From: Oenococcus kitaharae DSM 17330 | GTDB lineage: Bacteria; Bacillota; Bacilli; Lactobacillales; Lactobacillaceae | Direction of reading: 5' to 3' | Assembly (NCBI RefSeq): GCF_000241055.1 | Contig: NZ_CM001398.1 | Span: 593,190-657,189 of the forward strand | Length of the DNA: 64,000 bases | Shown here: positions 55,479 to 63,563 of the stretch, in pieces | How the letters are laid out: each line of letters starts with the position of its first letter | Numbering within the stretch: position 1 is the first letter of the stretch | Translations under genes and position numbers: made by a program | The notes under the pieces: model-generated | What the model saw: the letters and a program-made list of their open reading frames with translations, nothing else | Database searches by the model: none | Told to the model about the DNA's origin: nothing

Positions 55479-56117
55479 TTAAGCCAATGACTTTGAGCTG
55501 GCTTTGTCTTTTAGATAAGCAACCAATTCCTGGATTGTGATAAATGGTAGATGAAACTTTTCAGCCATTTCTGCTAGATAATCTTGACGTGCCATGTGGC
55601 CGTCGGGCAGTACAATTTCGCAAATAGCACCTACTGCTGGTTCGCCAGCCAACTTAGCCAAGTCAACTGCTGCTTCAGTATGCCCCTGGCGTTCCAGTGT
55701 ACCGCCTGCTGCTGCGACCAAGGGGAAAGAATGGCCGGGATGAACAAAATCACTGGCTTTGGCATCGCTTTTAGCCAGCTGCATGATCGTAGCCGAACGA
55801 TCGAAGGCCGAGATACCGGTTGTAACACCAGTCGCTTCATGGCTGCCGTCCAAAGAGATCGTAAAAGCCGTTGCATTGATTTCTGTGTTGTGTTCGACCA
55901 TTGGCTTAAGTGCTAATTTGTCGGCAATTTCAGCCGAAATTGGTGTGCAAAGTAATCCGCGTGCCTGCGTAATCATGAAGTTGACGTTTTGCGGTGTCAT
56001 TTGAGAACCGATGCCCAAAAGATCACCTTCGTTTTCACGTCTTTCATCATCCGAAATAATAATCAAACCGCCTGCTTTTAACTGCTTAACTGCTTCATCA
56101 ATCGTCGAATAACTCAT
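55479..56117 (-). CDS. ribB: 3,4-dihydroxy-2-butanone 4-phosphate synthase
   Basis: Makes the four-carbon unit of riboflavin from ribulose 5-phosphate. Conserved blocks: DDERRENEGDLL near residue 23 (metal ligands), ITQARGLLCTPIS, EINATAFTISLDG, TGVTTGISAFDRSATIMQL, and the catalytic HPGHSFPLVAAAGG and RQGHTEAAVDLAKLAG. ATG 56117 (MSYSTIDEAV) matches the family N-terminus; an in-frame ATG at 56171 lacks a ribosome site. It is a single-domain protein, not fused to GTP cyclohydrolase II, and no other rib genes or FMN riboswitch are nearby. Confidence 0.92.
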   Translation of the reverse strand: MSYSTIDEAVKQLKAGGLIIISDDERRENEGDLLGIGSQMTPQNVNFMITQARGLLCTPISAEIADKLALKPMVEHNTEINATAFTISLDGSHEATGVTTGISAFDRSATIMQLAKSDAKASDFVHPGHSFPLVAAAGGTLERQGHTEAAVDLAKLAGEPAVGAICEIVLPDGHMARQDYLAEMAEKFHLPFITIQELVAYLKDKASSKSLA

Positions 56118-56313
56118 TTTCCGTCCGCCCATTTTATTTTTTTGTGAAACACCGTCAGTGTACTGCGCCATTATTTCGAAAATGTAACTGGAAGATTGTT
56201 TTAATGTTATTTGCTGACTGATAGGTGAATCGAACTTTTGATTTGCAATTAATACTAATTTTGTTTATAACTAAATTTGATTACACCAAAATAATTACTA
56301 AGGAGAAATACTT

Positions 56314-56973
56314 ATCGAGTACAAGAAAAATGATTCAGAATTCAATCACATGATTCATGGCGAGCTTTATCACCAGGACGAAGAGCTGTTTGAGCTAAAT
56401 ATGCAGGCGAGGGATAAGCTCTATGAATATAATCATTTGAAGTATCGAGATTTAGATAAGAGAAAAGAAATTCTAGACAGACTGTTTGGCGATGTCGGCG
56501 AAAATGCATTCGTGGAGCTTCCGCTACAGGTTGATTACGGTTTCAACATTCACATTGGGGATAATTTTTTTGGTAATAATAATTTGACACTAGCTGATGC
56601 TGCTCAAGTCAGCATTGGTGATAATGTCCTAATCGGCCCCTATACAGGCATTTATACAGGCGGGCACAGCATTGATCCAGAGTTGCGTACAAAGGCTGGT
56701 GCTGAATATGCCTTTCCAGTTACGATTGGTGATAACGTCTGGATTGGGGCTAACGTCACGATTACGCCAGGCACTAAGATTGGTAAGAACAGTGTTATCG
56801 GTGCCGGTAGTGTTGTTACTAAAGACGTTCCGGAAAACGTCGTTGCTTATGGTAATCCAGCTAAAGTCGCACGGCAAATCAATGATAAAGATCGTGAGTT
56901 CTACTTTAAAGATCGTAAAACGCCACAGCGTTTCTTTGATCAACTGGCCAGCGATGAAGTCTTCCATCGTTAA
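56314..56973 (+). CDS. Maltose/galactoside O-acetyltransferase (left-handed beta-helix), probable ATC start
   Basis: Acetyl-CoA-dependent transferase of the Maa/LacA type with hexapeptide repeats (IGDNVLIGPYTGIYTGGHSIDPELR, TIGDNVWIGANVTITPGTKIGKNSVIGAGSVV, catalytic His in GGHSID). The family N-terminus (FNHMIHGELYHQDEELFELN) begins about 12 residues before the first ATG at 56350. The ribosome site AGGAG at 56301-56305 is spaced for a start at 56314, which is an ATC codon. Either a rare start codon is used or the original ATG is mutated. Starting at 56350 gives 207 residues without a ribosome site. Otherwise complete. Confidence 0.8.
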   Translation: MEYKKNDSEFNHMIHGELYHQDEELFELNMQARDKLYEYNHLKYRDLDKRKEILDRLFGDVGENAFVELPLQVDYGFNIHIGDNFFGNNNLTLADAAQVSIGDNVLIGPYTGIYTGGHSIDPELRTKAGAEYAFPVTIGDNVWIGANVTITPGTKIGKNSVIGAGSVVTKDVPENVVAYGNPAKVARQINDKDREFYFKDRKTPQRFFDQLASDEVFHR

Positions 56974-56978
56974 CTTAA

Positions 56979-57010
56979 AAAACATCTGCTAAATGGCAGG
57001 TGTTTTTTTT
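56979..57010 (+). terminator. Terminator after the acetyltransferase
   Basis: AACATCTGC, short loop, GCAGGTGTT followed by about seven T. Confidence 0.85.
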
Positions 57011-57065
57011 ATTTCTTCTGAAAACTGCGTATAAAGAAGCATAGGAATTCGAAGGAGGAAATGAA

Positions 57066-57281
57066 ATGATCACAATGATGGAAACTTATAGGAACGAGCT
57101 GGCTTTGAAATATCAGCGGTTAATCGAGAACCGCTGGTTTTGGGTGTTCTTTGGTTTGCTGATATTGGTAAGTGTAATTGCATATGCCTTTTACTGTACT
57201 GCCAGAGGTTACAATTTCTCGGGCAATATTAAGCTGCACTGGCCACATTTTTGGGAAATGGGAGTCGGTTGTAAACGATGA
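57066..57281 (+). CDS. Small single-helix membrane peptide with two cysteines
   Basis: A 71-residue protein: charged N-terminus (1-22), one membrane helix (about 24-43) and a C-terminal tail of about 27 residues holding Cys44 at the helix exit and Cys69 near the end, with many aromatics (NFSGNIKLHWPHFWEMGVGC). Strong GAAGGAGG precedes it; ATG 57066 is used because ATG 57061 gives only two codons before a stop. First gene of a co-directional cassette with an ABC transporter, an HExxH protein and a CPWC thioredoxin-like protein. It could be the peptide substrate of that cassette. No family recognised. Confidence 0.6.
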   Translation: MITMMETYRNELALKYQRLIENRWFWVFFGLLILVSVIAYAFYCTARGYNFSGNIKLHWPHFWEMGVGCKR

Positions 57282-57305
57282 TACGGATTATTTAGGGAAA
57301 GTCGC

Positions 57306-58022
57306 ATGCTTAGGATTGATTGTTTAACCAAGAGTTATCAAGGAAGATCTGTTATTGACGATTTGACGATGGCTTTCGACAAAAAAGGCATGACTGTGAT
57401 TGTAGGTGCTAACGGCAGCGGCAAGACAACCTTTTTTAATGCAATTTGCAGTTTGATTGATATTGATAGCGGCGAAATCACAATTGATGATATGCCCTCA
57501 GGGTCGGAAATTTTCAAACAGCAACTGTTTTATTTACCGTCAGATTTTTATTTACCAGAATTTATGACTGCGTTAGAGTATGGCCATTTTGTTCTAAGCC
57601 GTTATCCAAAAGGGAACATGACACAGTTTAAGGTCTTGCTGCAAATTTTTGATTTGTCTGGACAGAAGGATCACCTCATTGGTGGTTTTTCCTTTGGCAT
57701 GAAGAAAAAATTACAAATTGCGGCTGCTGCAGCATCGGGTGCACAGTATATTTTGGCTGATGAAATTTTCAGTGGTCTGGATTTTCAGAGCGTTTTACTG
57801 CTGCAGGAGGTGTTCGATCATTTATCTAAAAAACAGCAAATCGTATTAGTCTCTCACGAAAGCAATTGCTTATTGCGTTTTCCAGACAATATTTGGATCA
57901 TGCAACAGGGGAGACTGACACAGTTCACGGGTACAATCACGGAATTGACCCAGACTATCAAACAGGAAAAAGAAGTCCATGACAAACTTGCCCAAATTGA
58001 AGAACATTTCAACGTTAACTAA
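57306..58022 (+). CDS. ABC transporter ATP-binding protein
   Basis: A 238-residue ATPase: Walker A GANGSGKTTFF, Q-loop region LFYLPSDFYLPEFMTA, a degenerate signature GGFSFGMKKKLQIAAAA, Walker B YILADEIFSGLD and switch His in VLVSHES. It pairs with the permease that starts 44 bases inside its 3' end. The group resembles exporters of bacteriocins and other small peptides. No clear strong ribosome site, consistent with coupling to the upstream peptide gene. Confidence 0.88.
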   Translation: MLRIDCLTKSYQGRSVIDDLTMAFDKKGMTVIVGANGSGKTTFFNAICSLIDIDSGEITIDDMPSGSEIFKQQLFYLPSDFYLPEFMTALEYGHFVLSRYPKGNMTQFKVLLQIFDLSGQKDHLIGGFSFGMKKKLQIAAAAASGAQYILADEIFSGLDFQSVLLLQEVFDHLSKKQQIVLVSHESNCLLRFPDNIWIMQQGRLTQFTGTITELTQTIKQEKEVHDKLAQIEEHFNVN

Positions 58023-59355
58023 ATTTTTATACCAAGATGCTTTTCATGGTCTGTTTAAAAGGCCTTTTTTCCAGAAAAAACGTAACCGCTATTTGCTATT
58101 GGCTGGATTGATTTTGTTGTATTTTGTATATTTTTATGTCAATATGGTTGCTTTTGTTCGGTTATCTGAAGGAGCAGCAAACGCTCAACCGGATGCTTTT
58201 GCTTTAGCTGCAAGAACAACCCTAAGCAGCTCTTACAATTTATTTTTAATTATCTCGTGTTTAGTTTTTATTTTGGTCAATGCAAATTTTAATCTTAGCC
58301 GCAATTCTTTATTCTTTATTAAGACACTGCCTTTCAAACGAAAAGAGATTCTGTCAAGTCTTAGTATTTTCAGATTCAGTCTTGGAATGGCGATATTTGA
58401 ATTATTTTTAATTATTGCAGCACCAATGTTCAAACTGTTGAGATTATCTTTATTGGAATCATTCTTAGTTCTAGTGACTTTACATCTATTATTTTTTTCT
58501 ATTTTTCAACTACTGGAATTGATATATGCGGCGGTTTCTCGATTAAAGAGTAAATGGACTAAATATTTTCCTTTATTTTTAGATGGCATTCTCATGTTTC
58601 TGATTGGTATTTATTATTTTCACACACGTTTGTCAGTGGACAATTATTGGGCCGCGCAGCGGATATCTTTATTAATGATGACGATTTATCTGTTGACTGT
58701 GCTTTTGATTATCACAACAATGACATTATTGATTCGTTGGCGCTTGCCCTCTGAAATTGAAGGCAGAATTAAATCGTCCTTTATCCATATATTACCCAAA
58801 TCGCTATTTTTAAAATTGATTGGCATGCCATGGATTGCCGTTTTGCGTTTTAAGATCACGAGTTATTACGCTTTGATTTCTGTCGGATTAGTCGCCATTT
58901 CGGTTTATTTCTCCGATTGGAACGAAATGTTGCAGAACATGCTTTTTATTCTCCCGTTAATCGGCGTTGTGTGGATATTTTATGCGGATGCTTTGTTAAA
59001 TTTCCGACCGCTATTCAATCTATATCGAATAAGTATTTATGCTGAATTATGCGCGATTTTATTAGCTGTGGCATTTATTCTGCTGCCGTCATTACTAGTA
59101 GGCCTGATGGTTCAGGTAACTGCGGATCCATTTTTCTTTGGATTAGGAATCTCACTTGCTTCTCTAATCGCTGGTTTTCTGTTCCCAAAATCACAAGGAA
59201 ATATGAACGAAAGCTTATCTGCCTTCTTGAGCATCATCATGATGATGCTGTTGGCTTCTCTGATAAGTATTCCTTCGGCTTTATACATCGTAGACGGTCT
59301 GCTAGTGCTGTTGGTTGGATACATTTTAAATAAAGAAAAGGAAGTTAAATCATGA
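57979..59355 (+). CDS. ABC transporter permease
   Basis: A 458-residue membrane protein with about 11 helices (first helix YLLLAGLILLYFVYFYVNMVAFV at residues 35-57). It has a basic N-terminus and repeated short polar loops; partner of the ATPase at 57306. ATG 57979 overlaps the ATPase gene by 44 bases, and the following gene overlaps by four. Sequence does not show the substrate. Together with its neighbours it forms the export core of the cassette. Confidence 0.8.
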   Translation: MTNLPKLKNISTLTKFLYQDAFHGLFKRPFFQKKRNRYLLLAGLILLYFVYFYVNMVAFVRLSEGAANAQPDAFALAARTTLSSSYNLFLIISCLVFILVNANFNLSRNSLFFIKTLPFKRKEILSSLSIFRFSLGMAIFELFLIIAAPMFKLLRLSLLESFLVLVTLHLLFFSIFQLLELIYAAVSRLKSKWTKYFPLFLDGILMFLIGIYYFHTRLSVDNYWAAQRISLLMMTIYLLTVLLIITTMTLLIRWRLPSEIEGRIKSSFIHILPKSLFLKLIGMPWIAVLRFKITSYYALISVGLVAISVYFSDWNEMLQNMLFILPLIGVVWIFYADALLNFRPLFNLYRISIYAELCAILLAVAFILLPSLLVGLMVQVTADPFFFGLGISLASLIAGFLFPKSQGNMNESLSAFLSIIMMMLLASLISIPSALYIVDGLLVLLVGYILNKEKEVKS

Positions 59356-59615
59356 AAAAATATATAAAACAACTCAGTATTGCTTCAAGCTGTTGGATGA
59401 TTATTTTTGCTATCGATCTTGTCATTGAGCTTTTTCAAATCAATGAAAGCGGGGTTGTGACAACTTTGACCGGTCTCCGAATTGAAACACACATAACGCC
59501 AGATGAATTGAACTCGTTGTTCTCACTCACTTGGCAGGTTGTGGGCTTATATGCATTGTTCCTTGTAATTTGGTTTGCGGTTTACCACATGTTTCAAATT
59601 AAGAAAAAAGCATGA
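59352..59615 (+). CDS. Small two-helix membrane protein
   Basis: An 87-residue protein with two membrane helices (about 10-30 and 60-82) separated by an outside loop (NESGVVTTLTGLRIETHITPDELNS). ATGA overlaps at both ends with neighbours, so it is a regular member of the cassette. No family recognised; could be an immunity protein or an exporter accessory. Confidence 0.7.
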   Translation: MKKYIKQLSIASSCWMIIFAIDLVIELFQINESGVVTTLTGLRIETHITPDELNSLFSLTWQVVGLYALFLVIWFAVYHMFQIKKKA

Positions 59616-59983
59616 TTTGGTCAATACTAACCCTATTAGTCATCTATGGTTTGGCTTGTTTTCTTCTGGTGTCCTTGCATGAAAGTATTCATTTTATAAC
59701 GGCCAGGTTATTTCATTTGCGGCCAGTCTTCAAAATAAATCTATTTTTATTGCCAGTGATCAGCTACAAGAATCCAGGGCGGGATGCACAAAATTTGGTG
59801 GTCGCTCTATCAGCACCGGTTGGTTTGATTATTTTGGGGATGCTGATTAATTCAGAAATACCGTATTTTGGACTTGCCAAAATCCTGTGCCTGACTAATG
59901 TTGCTAATTTATTGCCCATTACAACAGATGGCGAAGTGATTTTTCTGTCTGTTTATAACTTGATCAAGGAGAATAAAACATAA
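59612..59983 (+). CDS. M50-like membrane metalloprotease homologue (HExxH)
   Basis: A 123-residue protein with about three helices. It has HESIH at residues 23-27 (HExxH zinc motif at a membrane surface) and NLLPITTDGEVIF in the C-terminal part, equivalent to the third-ligand NxxPxxxxDG motif of M50 site-2 proteases. Size is small, closer to compact DUF3267-like M50 relatives. Both motifs intact suggest real protease activity in the bilayer, fit for releasing a helix-anchored peptide. Overlaps both neighbours. Confidence 0.75.
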   Translation: MIWSILTLLVIYGLACFLLVSLHESIHFITARLFHLRPVFKINLFLLPVISYKNPGRDAQNLVVALSAPVGLIILGMLINSEIPYFGLAKILCLTNVANLLPITTDGEVIFLSVYNLIKENKT

Positions 59984-60501
59984 TGAAACGAATGAGTCTT
60001 ATTATATTGTCACTATGTTTGTTAGGAGCTGGTTTTTATGCAACTTATGTTCTAGCAGTCAGACAAACTCAGACAAAAACACCAGTTTATCAAGATAAAA
60101 GCCCACGCTTTATTCACGATGCACCTGCAAAAACATTGGCGGCCATGACCAGAGAGGCTAAACCAGGCATCTATTACTTTGGTTATCCAAATTGTCCTTG
60201 GTGTGTCGAACTGCTGCCGGTATTCGATCGTGAACTAAAACGTCAGCATAAGCAGGCACAAGTGGTGAATACGCGTGCAGATAACTATCGAAGTGTCGAT
60301 AACATTGTGTTAGAAAAGTTTTTCATCAAGCATACTTTTGAAAAACGCTTGTCCGTACCCTTTATCGTCGTGATTCAAAAGGATGGCAAAGTGAAAACAC
60401 ACATTGGTACAGTCAAGGGCCATAACGCACCACTTGCATCCATGACGAGAGAACAACAATCACAACTAGAAAAACAGCTAAGGGAATTGATAAAGGAGTA
60501 A
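59983..60501 (+). CDS. Membrane-anchored thioredoxin-like protein (bacteriocin accessory type)
   Basis: A 172-residue protein with an N-terminal membrane helix (residues 5-25) and an extracellular thioredoxin fold. CPWC sits at residues 71-74 in YFGYPNCPWCVELLPVF, and the cis-Pro is in SVPFIVVIQKDG. This matches the PedC/bacteriocin transport accessory family, which helps form disulfides in exported peptides. It overlaps the M50-like gene (TAATG). The two-Cys peptide at 57066 is a natural candidate substrate; this is inference. Confidence 0.85.
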   Translation: MKRMSLIILSLCLLGAGFYATYVLAVRQTQTKTPVYQDKSPRFIHDAPAKTLAAMTREAKPGIYYFGYPNCPWCVELLPVFDRELKRQHKQAQVVNTRADNYRSVDNIVLEKFFIKHTFEKRLSVPFIVVIQKDGKVKTHIGTVKGHNAPLASMTREQQSQLEKQLRELIKE

Positions 60502-60509
60502 CCTACTTT

Positions 60510-61556
60510 ATGCCTTATAACTTGATATATGAGCTCAGGCAAGTAACTCACCGCATTCAGAAAAGTAGTTACTTTAGCTGTGTTAAACTGACTGCTTCTC
60601 TATTTTTGACACTTTTGAGTTTGACATTGTTGTCAAACACCACCATATCAAACAGGATTATCTTATGGATTGAATCTCTTGATAAGCCGCTAGAGTCATT
60701 ATTGGCGAGCCTTTCCTTGCAAATATATTTTGAGCGATACCTGGCCATTTTACTGATATTTTTCTTTTTGATTAGTTTATTTTACTTGATACTTTATTTT
60801 TTTCGGAAACCAGTAAATCAGCAGCATCTTTGTTCCAGATTTCAAGCAAAAAAAATGTACACATTGGATCGAACAGGTCGCTTTGATAGCACAAGCCTTC
60901 AGCCGTTTTCATCGGCAATGGCAAGGAAGACTTTTGTCTGCGCGTTGAGCGCTGTTTTTCTGGTGATAATCGTGTTGCTGTATCTGCATCAGCCTATTGT
61001 ATTTTCTGAGTTTGCAATCGTTGGTTTTCTAGGAACTATCCTCATGCGTCTTGCCATATTTGGGCAATATCAAAAGCAATCTGATTTATCTAATCAAATT
61101 TCTAACCATCGCTTATTGGACAAATGGTCCGTTCATGCTTTCTCAAAGCACACTACTCATTTAGACATCGTGCGGTTATTGTGCCTTTCGCTAGTGGTCT
61201 TATGTCTGTTGGCCGGTTCTCGCATTTCTTTTTGGTTTTTTGTGAAAGAGTTGGTGCTGATTGCTATGCTGGCAACGACGGATATCTCTATTGCCCAGAT
61301 GTTCATGAATTTGTGTGTTTCGGATAGTGGTAATAGGAACACGATGGCTATAGTTGGGCTTTTACTAACCGGTCTGACAATTATGTTAGTCACGATGAGT
61401 ATGATGGTGCTAAGTCTGTTGATTGAGTTTACCAATCTGACCGCCATTTATGTTTTGGCAGGCCAATTATTGGGATTAGGTTCGGTGCTGTTCCTCACTC
61501 GATGTATTGCGCGTCAATTTGAAAGTAATTGGTTCAAATTGACAACACCAAAATAG
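60510..61556 (+). CDS. Polytopic membrane protein of unknown function
   Basis: A 348-residue protein with about eight membrane helices (first SLFLTLLSLTLLSN, then LAILLIFFFLISLFYLILYFF, and the rest in the second half), with a polar central segment near residues 110-145. AAGGAG precedes ATG 60510, 8 bases after the thioredoxin-like gene. No family recognised. Last gene of the cassette; might be a second permease or an immunity protein. Confidence 0.7.
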   Translation: MPYNLIYELRQVTHRIQKSSYFSCVKLTASLFLTLLSLTLLSNTTISNRIILWIESLDKPLESLLASLSLQIYFERYLAILLIFFFLISLFYLILYFFRKPVNQQHLCSRFQAKKMYTLDRTGRFDSTSLQPFSSAMARKTFVCALSAVFLVIIVLLYLHQPIVFSEFAIVGFLGTILMRLAIFGQYQKQSDLSNQISNHRLLDKWSVHAFSKHTTHLDIVRLLCLSLVVLCLLAGSRISFWFFVKELVLIAMLATTDISIAQMFMNLCVSDSGNRNTMAIVGLLLTGLTIMLVTMSMMVLSLLIEFTNLTAIYVLAGQLLGLGSVLFLTRCIARQFESNWFKLTTPK

Positions 61557-61577
61557 CGGCAGTACTCGTTAATGAGA

Positions 61578-62699
61578 TTATTCATCCAAAGAATTCACCC
61601 GATCAATTAATTTTTGCTGTACTTTGGGAAAAGCGTGCTGAATAAAATCCTCTTTGCTAAAGAAACGGCCTGGAAAAAGGCTTAAGTCGTTTTCAGTCGT
61701 CAGGTCAGCAGACAAAAGTGTCATGAGCCATTTGCGATGGGTGAAAATATGCGTGACTTTCTTGACGGGCAAGAACTGAAAGGCCAGAGTTAGCCCATAT
61801 TGCTGGGCAAAATAATCCGTCATGGCTGTCAGCGCATCTTCGTCTTCTGCAAATTCGTCTTGTCCGCTAAAGGCCAGCAGATCTTCTTTGGCCACGAGAG
61901 GAAAAGTCCAAAAATCAGCTAGGATGCCGCTATCTGGTCGTTTTTCCATCAAAATGCCAGCCGATGAACGAATAACCAAAGCAAAATAGTCGACTTCGAT
62001 AGGGCGGGGCTTTTTATTTTTCACAGGGTAGTTCAGTTCAACGCCGTCAATGTAGGCTTGATTAAAGGCCTTAACAGGCGAGTGGTCTGAATCTGGATTG
62101 GCTGCAGTCATATAGCTGGAACCTAAATCCATAATGGCTTGGTTGAAATCGCCAGGGCGTTCTTGAGAGATAATTTTGCTGATAACTTGTTCGAAAATTT
62201 TGCGTGTTTGCGGCTTGCTGATTTCATCATCAATTTCTAACAAGCGCGAGAAAACGCGAAAAGCATTGCCATCGACTGCTGGGACTGGCTGATTAAAAGC
62301 GATACTCGCGATGGCACCAGCCGTATAAGGCCCGATGCCGGCCAACTTTTGCAACTCAGCAATATCACGCGGCCAGACATTGTCATAATCCTGGACAATT
62401 TGCCTAGCCGCTTTCTGCAAGTTTCGGGCACGTGAATAATAGCCTAGTCCCTCCCAGGCTTTCATTAATCTGCCTTCATCTGCGTTGGCTAAATCAGCCA
62501 CACTCGGAAATTCACCCATAAAACGCTCGTAATAAGGAATGACCGTATGGACTTGCGTCTGCTGGAGCATGATTTCTGAAATCCAGACATGATAGGGGTC
62601 ATGGTCCCGCCGCCAGGGCAGATCGCGTTTGTTATGATCGTACCAATCTAATAATGTTTTTTGAAAAGCATGAATTTTGCTTTCTGGCCACTCAATCAT
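61578..62699 (-). CDS. mutY: A/G-specific adenine glycosylase lacking Fe-S cysteines
   Basis: Removes adenine opposite 8-oxoguanine or guanine. The 373-residue protein has the HhH-GPD core (LPWRRDHDPYHVWISEIMLQQTQV, catalytic Asp in PAVDGNAFRVFSRL, GIGPYTAGAIASIAF) and a C-terminal NUDIX-like domain that reads 8-oxoG. Where the [4Fe-4S] cluster cysteines normally occur, the sequence is LGSSYMTAANPDSDHSPVKAFN with no Cys. This is the cluster-free type known from lactobacilli. ATG 62699 chosen; a GGAG lies a little far upstream. Confidence 0.9.
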   Translation of the reverse strand: MIEWPESKIHAFQKTLLDWYDHNKRDLPWRRDHDPYHVWISEIMLQQTQVHTVIPYYERFMGEFPSVADLANADEGRLMKAWEGLGYYSRARNLQKAARQIVQDYDNVWPRDIAELQKLAGIGPYTAGAIASIAFNQPVPAVDGNAFRVFSRLLEIDDEISKPQTRKIFEQVISKIISQERPGDFNQAIMDLGSSYMTAANPDSDHSPVKAFNQAYIDGVELNYPVKNKKPRPIEVDYFALVIRSSAGILMEKRPDSGILADFWTFPLVAKEDLLAFSGQDEFAEDEDALTAMTDYFAQQYGLTLAFQFLPVKKVTHIFTHRKWLMTLLSADLTTENDLSLFPGRFFSKEDFIQHAFPKVQQKLIDRVNSLDE

Positions 62700-62766
62700 G
62701 TACTATTGCTGCTCCTATCTCACTCAGACTATATTGTAACGCCCGAAGATTTTTAAAAATTGATAT

Positions 62767-62806
62767 AAAAAAACTGGACTTGCCATTTTTGGCAGATCCA
62801 GTTTTT
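62767..62806. terminator. Bidirectional terminator downstream of the ABC transporter genes
   Basis: AAAAAACTGGACTTGCCA, loop, TGGCAGATCCAGTTTTT: long stem with tracts on both sides. On the minus strand it ends the glnQ transcript. Confidence 0.85.
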
Positions 62807-62810
62807 GAAA

Positions 62811-63557
62811 TCACAGTCGTTTCAAATAACGCTGCAAAAATTCTTGCGTCCGCGGATTCTTCGGAGAAGAAAAAATCTGTTCGGCGCTGCCTTGTTCAGC
62901 GATCACGCCTTGGTCCATGAAGACGACATGGTCAGAAATATCACGGGCAAAGCCCATTTCATGCGTAACGAGAATCATTGTTAGTCCGGTATGTGCTAGA
63001 TCTTTCATGATATCAAGAATCCCGTCAACCATTTCTGGATCTAGGGCACTAGTCGGCTCATCAAACAAAATCATATCAGGCGACATTGCCAGTGTTCGTG
63101 CGATTGCGACACGTTGTTTTTGCCCACCAGATAGTTGTGCTGGTTTAGCTTTGACATACGGGCCCATACCAACTTTTTCTAATTGAGCCAGTGCATTCTT
63201 CTCAGCCTCAGCAGGACTCTTTTTCAAAACGGTTGTTTGAGCCACAACACAATTTTCCAAAGCATTTAAGTTATTGAAGAGGTTGAACTGTTGGAAGACC
63301 ATACCGACTTTAGCACGATACTGAATACGGTTGAAATTCGGGTCAAGAATATTTTGGCCGTTATAGAGAATTTCACCAGCCGTGGCATCATCCAGCAAAT
63401 TCAAGCATCTCAGTAATGTTGATTTACCGGATCCGGAAGATCCGATGATGGTCATGACCTCACCGCGTTGCACCTGCAAATCAATGTCTTTTAAAACTTC
63501 GTGCTGTCCGAAAGATTTTTTCAAATGTTGAATCGTTAGAATGTTATCTTTTTCCAT
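62811..63557 (-). CDS. glnQ: Amino acid (glutamine-type) ABC transporter ATP-binding protein
   Basis: A 248-residue polar amino acid uptake ATPase: Walker [18 protein letters not shown]-loop [11 protein letters not shown], signature [16 protein letters not shown], Walker [15 protein letters not shown], and the switch His in [13 protein letters not shown]. The GlnQ/HisP subfamily pattern is clear. It follows the permease gene with a gap of six bases on the same strand. Exact amino acid not deducible. Confidence 0.92.
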   Translation of the reverse strand: MEKDNILTIQHLKKSFGQHEVLKDIDLQVQRGEVMTIIGSSGSGKSTLLRCLNLLDDATAGEILYNGQNILDPNFNRIQYRAKVGMVFQQFNLFNNLNALENCVVAQTTVLKKSPAEAEKNALAQLEKVGMGPYVKAKPAQLSGGQKQRVAIARTLAMSPDMILFDEPTSALDPEMVDGILDIMKDLAHTGLTMILVTHEMGFARDISDHVVFMDQGVIAEQGSAEQIFSSPKNPRTQEFLQRYLKRL

Positions 63558-63563
63558 TTTCGC

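Noticed and set aside
56118-56313. FMN riboswitch before ribB
   Set aside because: None of the conserved FMN aptamer segments is visible upstream on the minus strand.
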